Origin: Enchytraeus crypticus
Lineage: Eukaryota > Annelida > Clitellata > Enchytraeida > Enchytraeidae
Direction: 5' to 3'
Assembly (NCBI GenBank): GCA_905160935.1
Contig: CAJHZI010000463.1
Location: 496,001 to 560,000 of the forward strand
Length of the DNA: 64,000 nucleotides
In this document: one piece after another, positions 11,313 through 24,239 of the stretch
Position numbering within the stretch: position 1 is the stretch's first letter
How the letters are laid out: each line of letters starts with the position of its first letter
Position numbers and translations under genes: made by a program
Notes under the pieces: model-generated
The model's database searches: none
Told to the model about the DNA's origin: nothing
What the model saw: only the letters and a program-made list of their open reading frames with translations

Positions 11313-13019
11313 AACAAATAATTAAATAACCCATACTAATAAGTTATAAAAGATTTGTTAAAGAGGCTCGCGATTACAAAAATATCAAGCGGCTTGATTT
11401 AGTGACTCTTTTAAACTTAAAGATCTCGATTAGCCCAGCGGAGATTCACTTTCTGCAAGAACCTTTTCTTGAATTGTTATTATGAAATTTCGGAAATTTG
11501 CATTAGAATAATATTAATAATAATAATAGTTCGATTATAGCAATAAATTATTATAGTAATGATCTTGCTAAATAGTTATAAGAGTACGATTTATATCTGT
11601 AAAAGCAATTTCATTTCATTGAAGTATAATAATAAGCTGTCTTGTGGATTTTATAATTTGCTTAATGCTACTCTTTTACCCTGTGGCATAATGGCGAGTG
11701 GGATTTGAATCGTCAACAACTGAGAGATAAGACATGGACCTGACAACCTATAGCGCCGCCGGCACCTATGCTCCCCCAAGTTTCACACCCATGGCGCCAG
11801 GTCCTATTCAATGCTCCCCCAAGTTACAGCAAAAAAATTTACTGACTGCCGAAATCAGATTTTTACAGGCTTCCTTTCGAAGTTAATTTACTCATAGAAG
11901 TATGAAGGAATCTGTTAATAGTCGTTAGAATGACGAATAGATAACAGATATTTACTGATCTGATCTCTAGACAGTTACACCCATAGAATAAAGAATTACA
12001 ATAATAATTCTATTATCAATTATAATTCTATATCTTTGGTTACACCTACCGCACACATCCTCCCATGCGACATTAACACGTTTCAAATAACAGATGTCCT
12101 TCATGGCAGCGGCTTTATCACATTTTTATGAGTTCGAGTGCAGGCACAGATACACCAACCAGCCCTAAAAACGCGAATGATTTTTAAGGGAAAGATTCCG
12201 GTAGTCATCCATTTTACATCAGTTAAAGAACTAATTGTTCATGAAAGTAAAAACTTTTATTACAAACTATTTTAAAAAATCAACAAAGGAATCCAAAAAT
12301 TAACAGTAGTCAGTGTCCATTGGCCTATTAATGAATAGGAATAAGTGTCTATTATGTTTTTTGCCCACACTCCGACTACCATGCTCTTGCCAGTCCGGTG
12401 GAAGTGTAGGGTATCTCTGCGCTCAGTTTTAAAAGAAAAGATATCCAGACTACTGAACACTATTACAGAAAACAATTAAGCCCCCACTGGCCCTGTTGTG
12501 TTTGATATTCACTATACTTTTTAATGTGTAAATTAAATTAAAATTTTATTAAGCTATAGTTCAATTTTTATTAACTAATGAAATTAAATTGTATGTAAAT
12601 TTTGCGGACTGTGAATTGTGTGGATTTGTTTTGATGCATAAGATAAACTTGGGTAATTACAGGACTGATGAATTTATAATTGGCTAATTAAACTACAGTA
12701 CATTGGTTAAATTAACCAATAACCGTATTATTGCAGTGTTTAATTATCGTCTAGCTATTATCGATGTTTAACAATGATAAGATTACAGTGTTGATATTGT
12801 CCTTGATGACAATGGCATTCTATTTTTGGATTTTATACATGTACAAGTAGATATACTATAATATAAGTACTTGATAGTCAAGATATTCAATAGAGGTTGA
12901 TTCGTAAGTTGGAATCAGTCATCCCTCTGGTGAATAAGTCCTGTGAAGTGTGAAGGCGAATGGAAAAGTCTCAAATAGGGGATTGACTGATGATATGATG
13001 AAAGACAAAGTAGATTTGA

Positions 13020-13105
13020 GACAGTTTATTCGCATCCCGACCCTAGTTAAATTGGGATTCAAGGGAAGGTGATGATGATGATGATGATGATGATGGTGAT
13101 GATGA
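13020..13105 (-). repeat. R4 repeat fragment with (GAT)n tail
   Basis: Contains CGACCCTAGTTAAATTGGGA and GGGAAGGTGATGATGATG. This is the reverse complement of the R4 3' region seen at 29346-29635 and 42170-42478, ending in the family's (GAT)n tail. Confidence 0.75.
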
Positions 13106-13476
13106 GGTAGAAGTTAAAGGTTAAACCAATGCTCTGCTTGTTACGGGATTTAGCAGACTTAGCAAGACCTAACTTGTTATAGAGACTGTTATGCGCTTGC
13201 TACTTCTACCGCCACATATCAGAACGTAATATCATAATCTCATTAAATATCGGAGGATAACCGCCATATTTTTCATATCCGGTCACTTACGTTCAAATCT
13301 CTATATTAAGTTAGCCACTACCGGATTAACCGGATGCTATATGGACTCTCAGAGTCCGGATGTAAGCTAAATATCGAATATAAAGTGAATTACGACAGAT
13401 AATCCACAAATGATTATTCAATGACGAGAGTTTGAAGGGATTCGGAATTCAGTGTGAATATGATTTCTAAGCTATT

Positions 13477-13508
13477 GATATTAATCCATAGGCCTATGGA
13501 TTAATATC
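13477..13508. other. Perfect 32-bp palindrome
   Basis: GATATTAATCCATAGG followed by its exact reverse complement, centred on GGCC. It lies about 440 bp upstream of the INSM start codon. Confidence 0.85.
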
Positions 13509-13708
13509 CATGGAGTTATGAAGGCAGAATTCGTAAAATAATTGTTAACGATTTTCAATTAGTTTAAAGTATTATAGCTTATTAATTAATTTTTGTCATT
13601 TTTTCATTTGGTTTCGTAGTTAACATAAGTCTCATCTTCTTTGTCAAAGCTTCTTTAACAGGCTAATCATCTCTTTCTGTTCCTTTCTTTTCATGTATAT
13701 TTTTATTT

Positions 13709-13714
<6 letters not shown>

Positions 13715-13785
<71 letters not shown>
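13715..13785. repeat. (AT)n microsatellite
   Basis: An AT tract of about 35 units, roughly 160 bp upstream of the INSM start codon and inside its probable 5' leader intron. Confidence 0.95.
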
Positions 13786-13788
<3 letters not shown>

Positions 13789-13943
13789 TTATCTCAACAT
13801 TTTTCTTCTCAACGCACCACGTGACTTCTCATGTAATGTTGGTCATGTCTGTAGCTAGGATCGTAGTCTTAAGAAATAGAAAAGGTACTCTTTCACACCA
13901 TTTTTCCTATTTTATTTTGCAGATTTTATTACACTACATCAAC

Positions 13944-15391
13944 ATGCCGAGAGGATTTCTAGTCAAGCGAGACGGACTCTTTGAATCCTGCGATGTCCTG
14001 GATCTATCCAAACCTGACGTCACTCTAAGAGGTGATGACTCAGCGCTTCGAAGCGATGACGTCACAAGATGTGACTCATCAAATCAGGATGGGCGGAGTT
14101 CAGTGAGCAGCCTAAGCGACGGAGAGGGGTCCTGCAGCTCCAGGCTCTACCGGTGCCCTAGTCAACCCATCCCAGACCCTGAGATCCGGGCGGCGATTGG
14201 TCTAAACTGCCTACCCGGGTCGTACGCCTCCCCTGACTCTGGGTATTGCCATAGCCCTCCTTCAGCTGCCAATGGTTTGTTTTCTTATGGTTCGACAGCT
14301 AAGATGATGCAGCAACAAGTGGCTAAGGTAGGGGAGTTTGTAACACAGTCAGATTATCTTAGGGTACCGAATCTATCTGGGATGTTTCAGCTGCGGCAGC
14401 AACATCTCCTAAATCAACAGCAGCTTAATCAGCAGCAGCAGCAGCTGGGAATAAAGCAGATACAGCAGCTGGCTAGAATTAGAGCAACAATACAGGTAGC
14501 TGCAGCAGCTCGCCAAACAGCAGCTGTCGCGATGAGTCAACAGAAACTATCTGATGACTCAGCCGCAGCTGCGAGACTAGTGGAGTATCAGCAGCTGCTG
14601 TTTGCGTTGCATCACCAGCAGCAAACAGCTCGGCCTGCTGTAGGCCTATATAGCCCGCAGCAGCTTGACTCAATACGCATGAGCGCGCTAGGCCAGTACG
14701 CAGCTGCTATGCTTGGCTGCACACAGGCCTATGCCAGCAAGCAGCTCTCTCCAGCTAACTACAATAACAACAACGAATTTCAGTCGCCGTGTGTTGAAGG
14801 TCAGAGAAAACAAAACTTACAGCAGATTATACAACGTGCCAAGGAAGCGGACTGCGATGACATCAAATCCCAGAAGTCCTTCAAGAGAATAAGAAGATCG
14901 AGTGATTGTGCCACGGAAGCATACTGCGAGGGTAAGAAGCAGGAAGCAGATGCTACGAATCCAACTCTTAACAGTTTGGCACATCTACGACCCGATGGAG
15001 CGAAGAAAAAGAGAAAGAAAGCCAAACCAGTTAAAGATAGCAAAGGGAGTCACAGTAACTTTAGCAGAGGTGGTATAAAAGCCGGAGTAGGGTGCGATAT
15101 GGAAGAAGGGGGCAAATTGATTTCGCCTGGTGGTAAAGATGGAGTAATTGGAGTTATGTCTGGTATGTTTTCCAATTATCGATGATGCGAGTTAAAATTG
15201 ATTAAATTATTATAATAAATTTTATATTTAAATTTTGTTAAATGATATCATTACGTAGCTACCATCCTTCTCGTGCTATGAACGGGATTAGATAAGGATA
15301 ATTCTAACGCGCTGCTATGATATATTTATATTACTATTTTTTTCTTTAGTCATTTCTCTATTTCAGTAATAAGAAATGTGGATTAGAGTCA

Positions 15392-15460
<69 letters not shown>

Positions 15461-16372
15461 CTCTCAACCACTTTCTCTCTGTATCTCTACTATGCTTAGT
15501 ACAAACATGTCGAGATTCAGGGCACATATTCTCTTTTAGATTAGAGAACTTTTCTTTCCGGGATGGTTTTCTGTTGCCTTTGTCAATAGCGCTATCAAAC
15601 ATTTTATTAAATCATAATCTTCTTTATTTGCCGCTAATTCCGTATATCGGCTTCAAAGGTCAGTTCGAGGAAGGTTTTCGTGCCAACTTGCGCACGTGTT
15701 TGCATGAGAGAATGTATTATTAGCATAATAAGTGAGACGTTATAAAGATTAGAGGCTGCTCAGAGTTGAGACTCGTGATATCTGATCTAAGCCGTCTCAA
15801 ATGATCTCCGTTAGATCACCTAGTCTTTTATCTTCTCCAGTCATAGACGAAACCCAGGGATTTTCCTGGGAAGGATGTTGCCCCTATTAGTGAAAAGTAC
15901 GACGATTTTTTAAATTTAATGACGATACATTTTGATAAGATATCACAAATAATAGAAAATTCTGGTCCATAAACGATTCCGTCTGTGTTAAGGATGAAAC
16001 GATTTTTTTAATTTAGCAGAATCTGCAGCAGATTCAGCTAAATAAAAAATAAACAACCAATCATTTCACATGAGAAATCATTCATTTCACATGAACAATC
16101 ATTCATTTCATAAGAAAATTGAATCGATTTGACTCCATGGTTAAGTACTTGAGTAATTATAGAACTCCGTGGTTAAGTGCTTGAGTTATTTTATAACTCC
16201 ATGGTGAAGTAGTTGAGTAGTTTTATAACTCCATGATAAAGTGCTTGAATAATTTTAAAACTCCATGGTTAAGTGCCTGAGTAATTTTAGAACTCCATGG
16301 TTACCTACTTGATTTATTTTAGAACTCGACATTTTTGTGCTTGAATTAGACCATCAGCAATATCAACGCATA

Positions 16373-16449
<77 letters not shown>

Positions 16450-18264
16450 TTATATATTTTATATTTATTTTTTATTTTTTATATTTTTACATTTGTAATA
16501 GGTGACATCGACAGCAGCATTAACTGCGTTGAAGCCACACCGGAAGCCATCGCAGAGCTGAGCAAGATCGAGAACAAGATCGGTGACTACATCTGCCGGC
16601 TGTGCTTCGAGAAATACGAGGACGCGTTCAAGCTGGCCCAGCATCGCTGTTCTAGAATAGTCCACGTCGATTATCGCTGTCCTGAATGCGATAAAGTTTT
16701 CAATTGTCCCGCAAATCTAGCATCCCACCGACGCTGGCATAAACCCAATCCTTCCTCAACCCCCCTAAACGCTTCGAATTCCTCCCCGGAACCAAGTTCA
16801 ACGAAAAGTTCGCCAGATTCAATAAGCCGCTTTTCAGCTGCAGATCTTTTGGAAAAAGAAAGTAAGAAAGAACAGCTATTTTCTGGGTACGCGTTATCGA
16901 AATACGCTGATGCGTCATCGCTATCTGTGTGCACGTCATCACAATTATTTACTACGTCATCAGTAATAAATGTCAATAGATTTCTCAGTAGATCCGCTCA
17001 TCAGAATGCTTTGCCAAAATGTGCATCGAAAGTTACTGTCGTATCAAGTTCATCACTCCAGATGCCAAACATGATGTCGAATATATTCAAAGTGCTACCA
17101 GGTGCGGGAACCGAAACCCTTTCTCTACCGCCAAATCTATTACCACTGAGTTTAATTGAGCAGAACCGATTAAAAGTATCACCGCCTAATCTTTTCTCTG
17201 ATAGAATTAATCAAACAAATATTATGCCGAATTTAACAACAGCGTCGTCTTTAAATCTCCTAACAACTGGAGATCATCCGGTCGTACGGTCGACAGATTC
17301 ACTGACGACTTCGACCTTCTTTGACTTAACAAATCAGAGGGAAACTTCTCCTGGGGCGAGACTTAATGCCAGAGCCAGCAATCTCATTGGAGAAGTCAAG
17401 GTTGAGGAAAAGTTGGTTTCTTCTGAAGGTGATGGATGTGCTAACAACAACAACAACACTGAAAGTAGCATTGCTGTCCACAACGAATCCAGTAGCAACA
17501 TAAACGAATGTTACAGCAGTGGCAAGCCTTTTAGTGACGATTTCGATGCTAACAGCGAAAAGAAAAAAGGTGTGTTCCATAATGGAAACAAAAACTGTGA
17601 AAGCAGACTTAAAGACGAGGAACTGAAGAGAGCTATTGTAGCAAATTTCTTTAAGAATCTCAATGAAAGTCTCGCCAAGTCTTGTGATGTGATAGGCAGT
17701 TGCAATGATCGAAACGCAGATGGTGAGGCTTTAAATCTGAGCACATCATCATGTGTAAATCGTAAAGATGTGGTTAGACACAGAGAAGGGTTTACAGTTC
17801 TTGATATTCTCTCTCCCAATAGTGAATTGAGGCGAAGAATTGAACCTCATAGCCGAAGATCTGAAGAAGGCTTGCCGGATGCTAAGAAAATACATGCAGA
17901 TAAGTTGGTTGAGAACGAAGTAGAGTCAAGCTTTGATTTGAAACTCGAAGAACAAAAAAATGAGAGGAATGGAATGATGGCAGAAATGTTGACAAAAAAT
18001 GTAAATGGTGAGAAGGAGAAAGAAGAAAATAGAAAAGAGGCATTTCTAAATAATGATCAGATAGAAATTATTAAAGAATTTGAAGAAGATCAACAGGTCG
18101 CATTGAGAAATCTCTACAGAGACTTAAGGGAGACTAATAAGGGGGACTTTATTGACCAGTCCAGCGTTGTATGTCACGATAATCGGAATGAGAGTGAAAA
18201 TATTAGTGGAGACGGTGTGAATTTGTACAAAGAGTATCAATTAAAAGTTGACATTACGATTTAA
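13944..18264 (+). CDS. Insm1: INSM1/nerfin-type zinc-finger transcription repressor
   Basis: Two coding exons, 13944-15162 and 16502-18264, give 993 aa. The donor (G|GTATGT) and acceptor (AATAG|GTGAC) share a phase that rebuilds a glycine codon. The protein starts MPRGFLVKR, the SNAG repression domain that binds LSD1-type corepressors in this family. Residues 17-24 read DVLDLSKP, resembling a CtBP-binding motif. A Q-rich tract spans about 150-170 and a basic KKKRKKAK signal lies near 352-360. An atypical C2HC finger (C438, C441, H454, C456) and a C2H2 finger (C466, C469, H482, H486) match vertebrate INSM1 fingers 1-2, including the words CPECDKVF and [12 protein letters not shown]. The start is chosen at the SNAG methionine; a TTTTGCAG acceptor at 13914-13921 suggests an upstream leader exon. 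The roughly 500-residue tail is Ser/Asn/Glu-rich, and no further fingers were seen. In animals these proteins drive neuronal and neuroendocrine differentiation; that role is inferred by orthology. Confidence 0.92.
15390..15452. repeat. (CT)n microsatellite in the INSM intron
   Basis: A CT tract inside the single coding-region intron. Confidence 0.92.
16137..16330. repeat. 32-bp minisatellite in the INSM intron
   Basis: About six copies of a unit containing ACTCCATGGTTAAGTGCTTG and AGTAATTTTAGA. Copies are imperfect. Confidence 0.88.
16379..16445. repeat. (AT)n microsatellite near the INSM intron acceptor
   Basis: An AT tract ending about 55 bp before the acceptor of INSM coding exon 2. The sequence between it and the AG is T-rich. 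Confidence 0.95.
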
Positions 18265-19385
18265 TTTTTGAGAATTTTTTACTTTTATACGATTACGATA
18301 AATTTACGCTTTTAGATTTAGATTTTGGTTACACAACTCGTTGTTTTAAAGACTTCTAACCTACAATGTGTTCGGATGTTCATAGTTATTATATAGCTTG
18401 ATCTCTTTTGAATAGTTCGTTTTATATTTTCGTTTGTATGCTTGTTTTTGATTGTTTGTTCACCTATTATATTTTGAATTGTTGCGTACGTTATTTCTAT
18501 TGTTCGAAAAGACTTGCTTTTAATTTATTTGAATGGGTTTTCTTTTGTGAAAGACTGAATTGCATGTAGCGCTGGGACAGTGAGATTCGTTCCTACAGAT
18601 TCTTATTACGCACTGCCCAGATTATTTGGTTAAGTTTTGTGTAATTCGACCAATCAGTCCATCCGTAAATCGGTCAAATCTTCAGTCCATTATTAAATCG
18701 ATGAACCAATTTATAAAACTATCGGTCGCTTTGTAGGCGTTCGTTCACTATTGTATCAATCATTCGTACGTTCATTCGTTCACTCATTAAAATTTATCCT
18801 CAATTATCAGCTATGAACATCAACTGCGCGCAATTAAATATTTAACTAATATAAAACTTTAGATATATTTATCACTCTTCTATAATAATGTTGAAATATT
18901 TCTGAGTGTTTTAACTAGTCCAAGAATGTACATAGAAACATCAATTCGGTTGTTTTTTATTTACGATTTTTATTTTTTAACAAAAATGTACACACGTACA
19001 GAACAGCTCCCCACTGTGTTAATTAGAGATGCTCTCTTTATTTTCACGTAAATTAAAATAGACATAAAATCAGGGTGGGGGTTATTTGCGTTTACTTTGC
19101 AGGGGAGCGGCAAAAACCCTTGAACCGTGGTAGTTGTTTATGTATCAACAGTTAACACATGGTAATGTTGACGTCAACATGTAAATAAAAAAAACCACTT
19201 GACATATTAAAAGAGGGTTTCAATTCAGATACGACGTTCTACTGCACCGTTGTATTTAGTAGGCCTACCTAACTTGTATTTCTGCTGTATTGCTTTGTAT
19301 TGTCGAAGAGTGTATGTCTAGTCTTACTTTGTAAATATCGCTTATGAACATTTTTATTCGATAAGTTATCTTTTAACTATTGTAA

Positions 19386-19527
19386 GGCTGATAAAGCTAG
19401 TGTTAGCGTCAGTTTCCTCACTCGCAAGCGTTGTTAATGACGGGAGAAACCAGGATTTGGATCCCGCACATACTAATCCGCACATACTAATATCTTACCG
19501 ACATCGCCACTGGCTCCAGCCAGTTAA
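19386..19527 (-). repeat. R1 tRNA-derived SINE
   Basis: The minus-strand copy has tail, body and tRNA-like head. The box-B position reads GGATCCAAATCC and the head ends in the CTGGCTGGAGCCAGTGGCGA word typical of R1. It carries a small internal duplication (ACATACTAATCCGC). Confidence 0.86.
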
Positions 19528-19891
19528 ACATATTTTCATTTAACGTAAAAATTTGGATCGCTAATAAGGAGATAATAAGATAATTTTTAAATCTTTTACA
19601 ATTTCTTTAACAATTAAAGTTTAATTTGTATATTAATAACAGCATATATAATTAATATTAGTTGGTCGTTCAATTGTATCGTCTGAGTGTACCTCTAGTC
19701 TACTTCTGTAAATAGTCGCTTAGTTTCTAGAATAAATTGCTTCTGTTCACTATTATTAAATTATTCATTGAACAAACGTGTTGTAACGGCCTTCATTTAT
19801 GAATATATTAATGCCATGATTAATTAGCAATGCATTTTTGCATTTTAGCTGCCACTTTTTATAGTGATTTCTGCACTATTTAAATTATTGA

Positions 19892-19995
19892 GTTGGTAAA
19901 AGCTGGTAAAGCGGATGTTAACGTCAGTTTCCTCACTCGAATGCGATGCATGTCAGTGACGGGAGAGACCAGGATTTGAACCCTGCAGTGTGGGT
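19892..19995 (-). repeat. R1 SINE, head truncated
   Basis: Tail, body and box B (GGTTCAAATCC in minus sense) match R1. The outer head is missing. Confidence 0.8.
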
Positions 19996-20473
19996 GCTAG
20001 GCATTAATTCTGTTAAACGTATAGAGAGGCGTCAGCAGCTGAATGTCGCTGCAATGCAAGATCTCCAAAGAGTGTCAGTAAACGAATTTTATTCTTCGAT
20101 AAATATTCCAGGTAGGCATTTTGGCAAAAATTACGATCTGTTAATTGCCCTATATACCGGGTCGATTTAAATTACACTGTGTTCAATGGTCGAATGGATG
20201 AATGCAATAACTTAACAGTAGAATAATGTTAATAATTTTCTTATATTATTTATCATAATTATTTATTAGGCTATATCATAATTGCACAGTACTATTGATA
20301 TGAATACGCCTGCTATAAAAGATTGCACGGGTATAAATTATAATGAAATCTAAACTAACATATATAGGAAGCCTTATCCTTTAAGAACTTGCATCTCTTG
20401 TTTATTAATTCTGCGCTTCTGTTCGTATTTGTTAAATCTATTCATTTATTTTTTCGGAGTGTGAAGCTAAGTT

Positions 20474-20474
<1 letters not shown>

Positions 20475-20508
<34 letters not shown>

Positions 20509-20700
20509 AGTGTTCTACCAAGCGGCAGGTCCAAGGTATACATTCCTACTCACATGCTGCTTTTTACGCTCCATAAAGAGCACATCATCGATTAACGAGT
20601 TAATCCCTTCACAAATGGCTATGCCTTATCCACACCTTAATGTAGCTTGGGAATAATATAGCTTCCGAGGTGGTTTCCCGTTGTCTTCCTTAGTTTTACA
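20475..20700 (-). repeat. R2 dispersed repeat with (GA)n tail
   Basis: In minus orientation it ends in GGACCTGCCGCTTGGTAGA followed by (GA)n. The interior has the family words ATTATTCCCAAGCTACATTA and GGATAAGGCATAGCC. Confidence 0.8.
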
Positions 20701-21110
20701 ATGGAATAGCTGCCATTGAAAATGTTATAACATATATTATATAATTCACAACCGCGATACGACGTTTTTTAATGTTTATAATAAATCTCTGAATAACTGG
20801 CTTGTCTCGCAGCGTTCTCTAATATCGAATTACACGGTACCAGCATTTCTTTATGATACTAATTCTTCTTCGTAATCTACAGGCCCGCTCAATAAAGAGC
20901 ACACTATACAAATCACCATTATCATAAAACCTCAACAGTTGACTAAAGCATAATGAAGAGTTCTACATAAAATGACTTTTGAAGCAGAGCTGCTTTGGTC
21001 ATTGTAGAGTCTGCTTTAGCTGTCTTTTAGAAGAAAAGCATTAAGTAGGTCGATCACATTTGTCTGATTCAAGAATAGTTATTATCAATTGTTTCTATGG
21101 TTAATCATAT

Positions 21111-21187
<77 letters not shown>

Positions 21188-21203
21188 CATATATATATAT
21201 ATA

Positions 21204-22144
21204 CAGGGTGAGTAAAAAGTGATAACTATTGGATTAAACATGTTTTTTTAAAGTGATAGATATCAACATAGTTGATTATTCACTATAATGCGTGCTTTGT
21301 TATAACACCTGCAAAAAGTTTGACTATCTCACGCTATTGTTAATATTTTCAAATCAAACTTTTATCAATTGCTAAAGGACTAATTTTTGACGAGGTGGCC
21401 AATTCCTATCCATTTTAATACATAAATTGGCCAGTTATGAAAGTTTCAGCAGAACAACCCCCCTTTTTTGAATATACTGTAAATAAAAATTTTATTTTAT
21501 TTTATTTTTTTGGTCCTGAAAAGGGTCGTTGTGGTGGTTCAGAAAGAACCAATGGTATCTGCTAGCATTACTGCCCATTCGATATGCTTTCCTCCAGCTG
21601 CTACGCAGGACTGCAGCAGGTTTCGGAACTCTAGGGCAGCCTTGTTGATTCTAGCTTGGGGCAGTCTCTCACAAATTGATTGTAGCACTTCCTGCAGATC
21701 TGCTTGGTTTTTAGGCTTCGACTGGTGTTTCTGATAGAGATGCAGCATGGTTCCCCAGACATGGTAATCCAGACGATTATGATCGGGTGAGTTTAGAGGT
21801 CATTCACTCTTTTTGATGAAATGGGGATTTCTCTCGCTGATCCATTCCTGTGCATGACGAGATGCATGAGCCGGGACATCATCCTGCTGAAAGATGAAAA
21901 CATTTGATGTTTGATGAAGTGCATTTTGCCCTTACCGTTGTTGCAAACGCCATTTTTAGATAAAAATGTGGGGTTGCTCTGCTGAAACTTGTATAACTAG
22001 CCAATCTACGTATTAAAATGGATGAAAATTGGCTACCCCATCAACAATTAGTCATTTAGTAACTGGTGAAAGTTTGATTTGAAAATATTAACAATAGCCT
22101 GGAATATTCAAATTTTCTGCAGGTGTTATTACTTTTTATTACTC

Positions 22145-22150
<6 letters not shown>
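21204..22150 (-). mobile_element. Mariner transposon with long terminal inverted repeats
   Basis: The ends read CAGGGTGAGTAAAAAGT and its near reverse complement. The inverted similarity continues inward for over 150 bp as imperfect arms, with matching words such as TTAATATTTTCAAATCAAAC and TTTCAGCAGA. A transposase remnant lies on the minus strand between the arms. The target is TA within an (AT)n tract. Length is about 947 bp, shorter than a complete mariner of about 1.3 kb. Confidence 0.88.
21539..21935 (-). pseudogene. Mariner transposase, C-terminal remnant
   Basis: The minus-strand reading gives FQQDDVPAHASRHAQEWI, then a stop, then LNSPDHNRLDYHVWGTMLHL and later NLLQSCVAAGGKHIEW. These are the second and third catalytic-aspartate regions and C-terminus of a Tc1/mariner DDE transposase. 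The N-terminal DNA-binding half is missing and at least one stop interrupts the frame, so it is inactive. Confidence 0.85.
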
Positions 22151-22225
<75 letters not shown>

Positions 22226-23024
22226 GAGTATTCGTATAAAAGACAGTAATTTCAGCACTCTGGGCAAATCTATGCTGCTCATTAATCAGCAGGACAAACC
22301 AGTAGCATAGCCATAACGTAATAAATCAAACGCTAAACCTTCAGAACAAACAAAATATCAAATAAGCAGAAGATGGACGACATCGACTGCTAGATGTAGA
22401 CTTTATTCTAGTACACTGTAATACTGAAGCGGTAACAACTGTAGCAGAAGTTTTACAGCAAACTGTGGAATAGGTGAAAAGCAATAGCTGTATATTTATA
22501 GGAAATATTAAACAACGCAAACCATAGAGTGGTTTAAGTCATTCCAGCTGAAATAATGAAAACATCCTTAAAGGCAAACAACTAAAGCAGGGTCTAACGG
22601 TTCTTCGCTGCCTAATGACATCATCAGTGATGGCAAGCCGTGAAAAAGCAAAACAGATCCAGATAAACCGTTTTAATTTGTTTTAAATAGTTCAATAATT
22701 AAACCTTTCACCACAATCTTACATAAGTTAATTTATGATCAAAAGTAATTGCTGAGCTGAACTTGGATAGATGAATTCTATAACGTTTCTTCTACTTAAA
22801 TTACACGCAAAACGTTGTCTAGCAAAAACCAAACTTAATAACCAACCTAAACAAACAGGGTTCATAATAAACATAATTATGTTTTATATAAGCCTAACAA
22901 AAAACACAAAACATAGTAGAAGGTAACAAAAAACTTAATTTAACTTTAATAATATGCTAAACACTAACTCAAATGTTATAAGCCACCTAATGTGTAAAAA
23001 TGAAGCACATTACTACCTAAGAAA

Positions 23025-23260
23025 ACACCCAATGTGCTAATGAGACAAATAATGTGTTAAATCACATGAACTGAGACACATAATGTGGTAAATTTCATTG
23101 CCTAGCTATAAATGGGACACATAAAGTACTAAATATCCTCGCCAGAATTTTTTCTAGGCAATGAAATGAGACACAAAGTGCTAAATCATATTACCTCGCT
23201 AGAAATGAGACACATAATGTGCTAAATCACATTTCCTCGCTATTAAGAGACACAAATGAG
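23025..23260. repeat. Imperfect tandem repeat, about 45 bp
   Basis: Roughly five diverged copies of a unit with GAGACACATAATGTGCTAAA and CCTCGCTAGAA. This is an old minisatellite. Confidence 0.75.
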
Positions 23261-24239
23261 AGTTGCTTAATACACTCACACATGCTTACAAACTTAAGTC
23301 CAAACACACACTCACACATAAGTGCACAAGTTAAATACTCACTCACATGCAAGAAAGGAATGAGAATAGTGTATACATAGAATGTTCAAAATGGTTAGTA
23401 ATTAATTAATTACTACTTCATTAATTAATAATTTTATTATTAAATAAATTGATTAATAATTCTAATTAAATAATTACTAATTTAACGTAATTAGATACTC
23501 AAAATTAGCAGGAAGCTCAGCAGTAATGACTCTGTCAAATGCTAAGACCTCTAAAATTTATACTAAACAATTTTTAAACAAAAATTTCGAAGCAAAGATC
23601 AAATATTTGTAAGCAGAGCGACAAACAATAACTTCGCGTACAATCAAATGTTTAACCTTCTGGTTTAAAAATAGTTAATTAAAAACGGGTGAAAAATCAG
23701 GAATTAATTTTTGGTTAAGAGAAAAAGGCTGCCCGCTGTATAAATTACATTAGCAGCAACGCAGTTGAATATCATTATGTCAGAAAACAAATCAAATAAT
23801 AATTGTAATATTTTTCCGAAAAATAGACTTTAAAGTCCTTGACCATTTCCTCAAGGACTTCAAGGATTCTGTTTTTCAGAGTTATCAGACAGCCGAGCAA
23901 CTTTCGTATGTCAAAATAATACACTATACGCATAATAAAACACTACACAATGTACAAGAATTTGGCACAAATACATCAACAATACTATGACATTACGGCT
24001 ATTCCTTCATAGGATAGAATGGATTGGCAGAAGACGAATGAGCATACCATCAACTTCTTATTTTATTCGTTAATAGTCTATGTTGACAAACATATGGCTC
24101 AAATCTCATTATATTGTGGAAAAACTTTGCAGGTTTACGTTGCAATAGACAAGCCCACTACTGTCAGATAACAGTCACACAAAAACAACATTTTATAACG
24201 ACAATTAATTGTTTTGACCCTACTCTTCTTTAGGCCTGC

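Larger units (their letters stand above)
1..13921. other. Gene-free left flank
   Basis: No exon of a recognisable gene was found on either strand. The open frames in this stretch are short and mostly run through (AT)n or (CT)n microsatellites or repeat copies. Identified contents are listed separately (minisatellites, SINE copies, a foldback element, a mariner). The stretches 136-538, 1018-1390, 2790-3570, 5380-5760, 6600-7270 and 9710-13020 are otherwise AT-rich unique-looking sequence in which I see nothing, apart from short simple repeats. The stretch 1700-2200 is unusually G-rich and purine-rich for this window, but no conserved frame was recognised in it. Confidence 0.7.
21115..22221. 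repeat. (AT)n tract split by a mariner insertion
   Basis: AT tracts at about 21115-21202 and 22150-22221 lie immediately on both sides of the transposon, as if one microsatellite had been split by insertion at TA. Confidence 0.85.

Noticed and set aside
12272-12475. 67-codon minus-strand open frame
   Set aside because: A faint impression of a transposase (HFHRTGKSMVVGVW) could not be supported by inverted repeats or further motifs.
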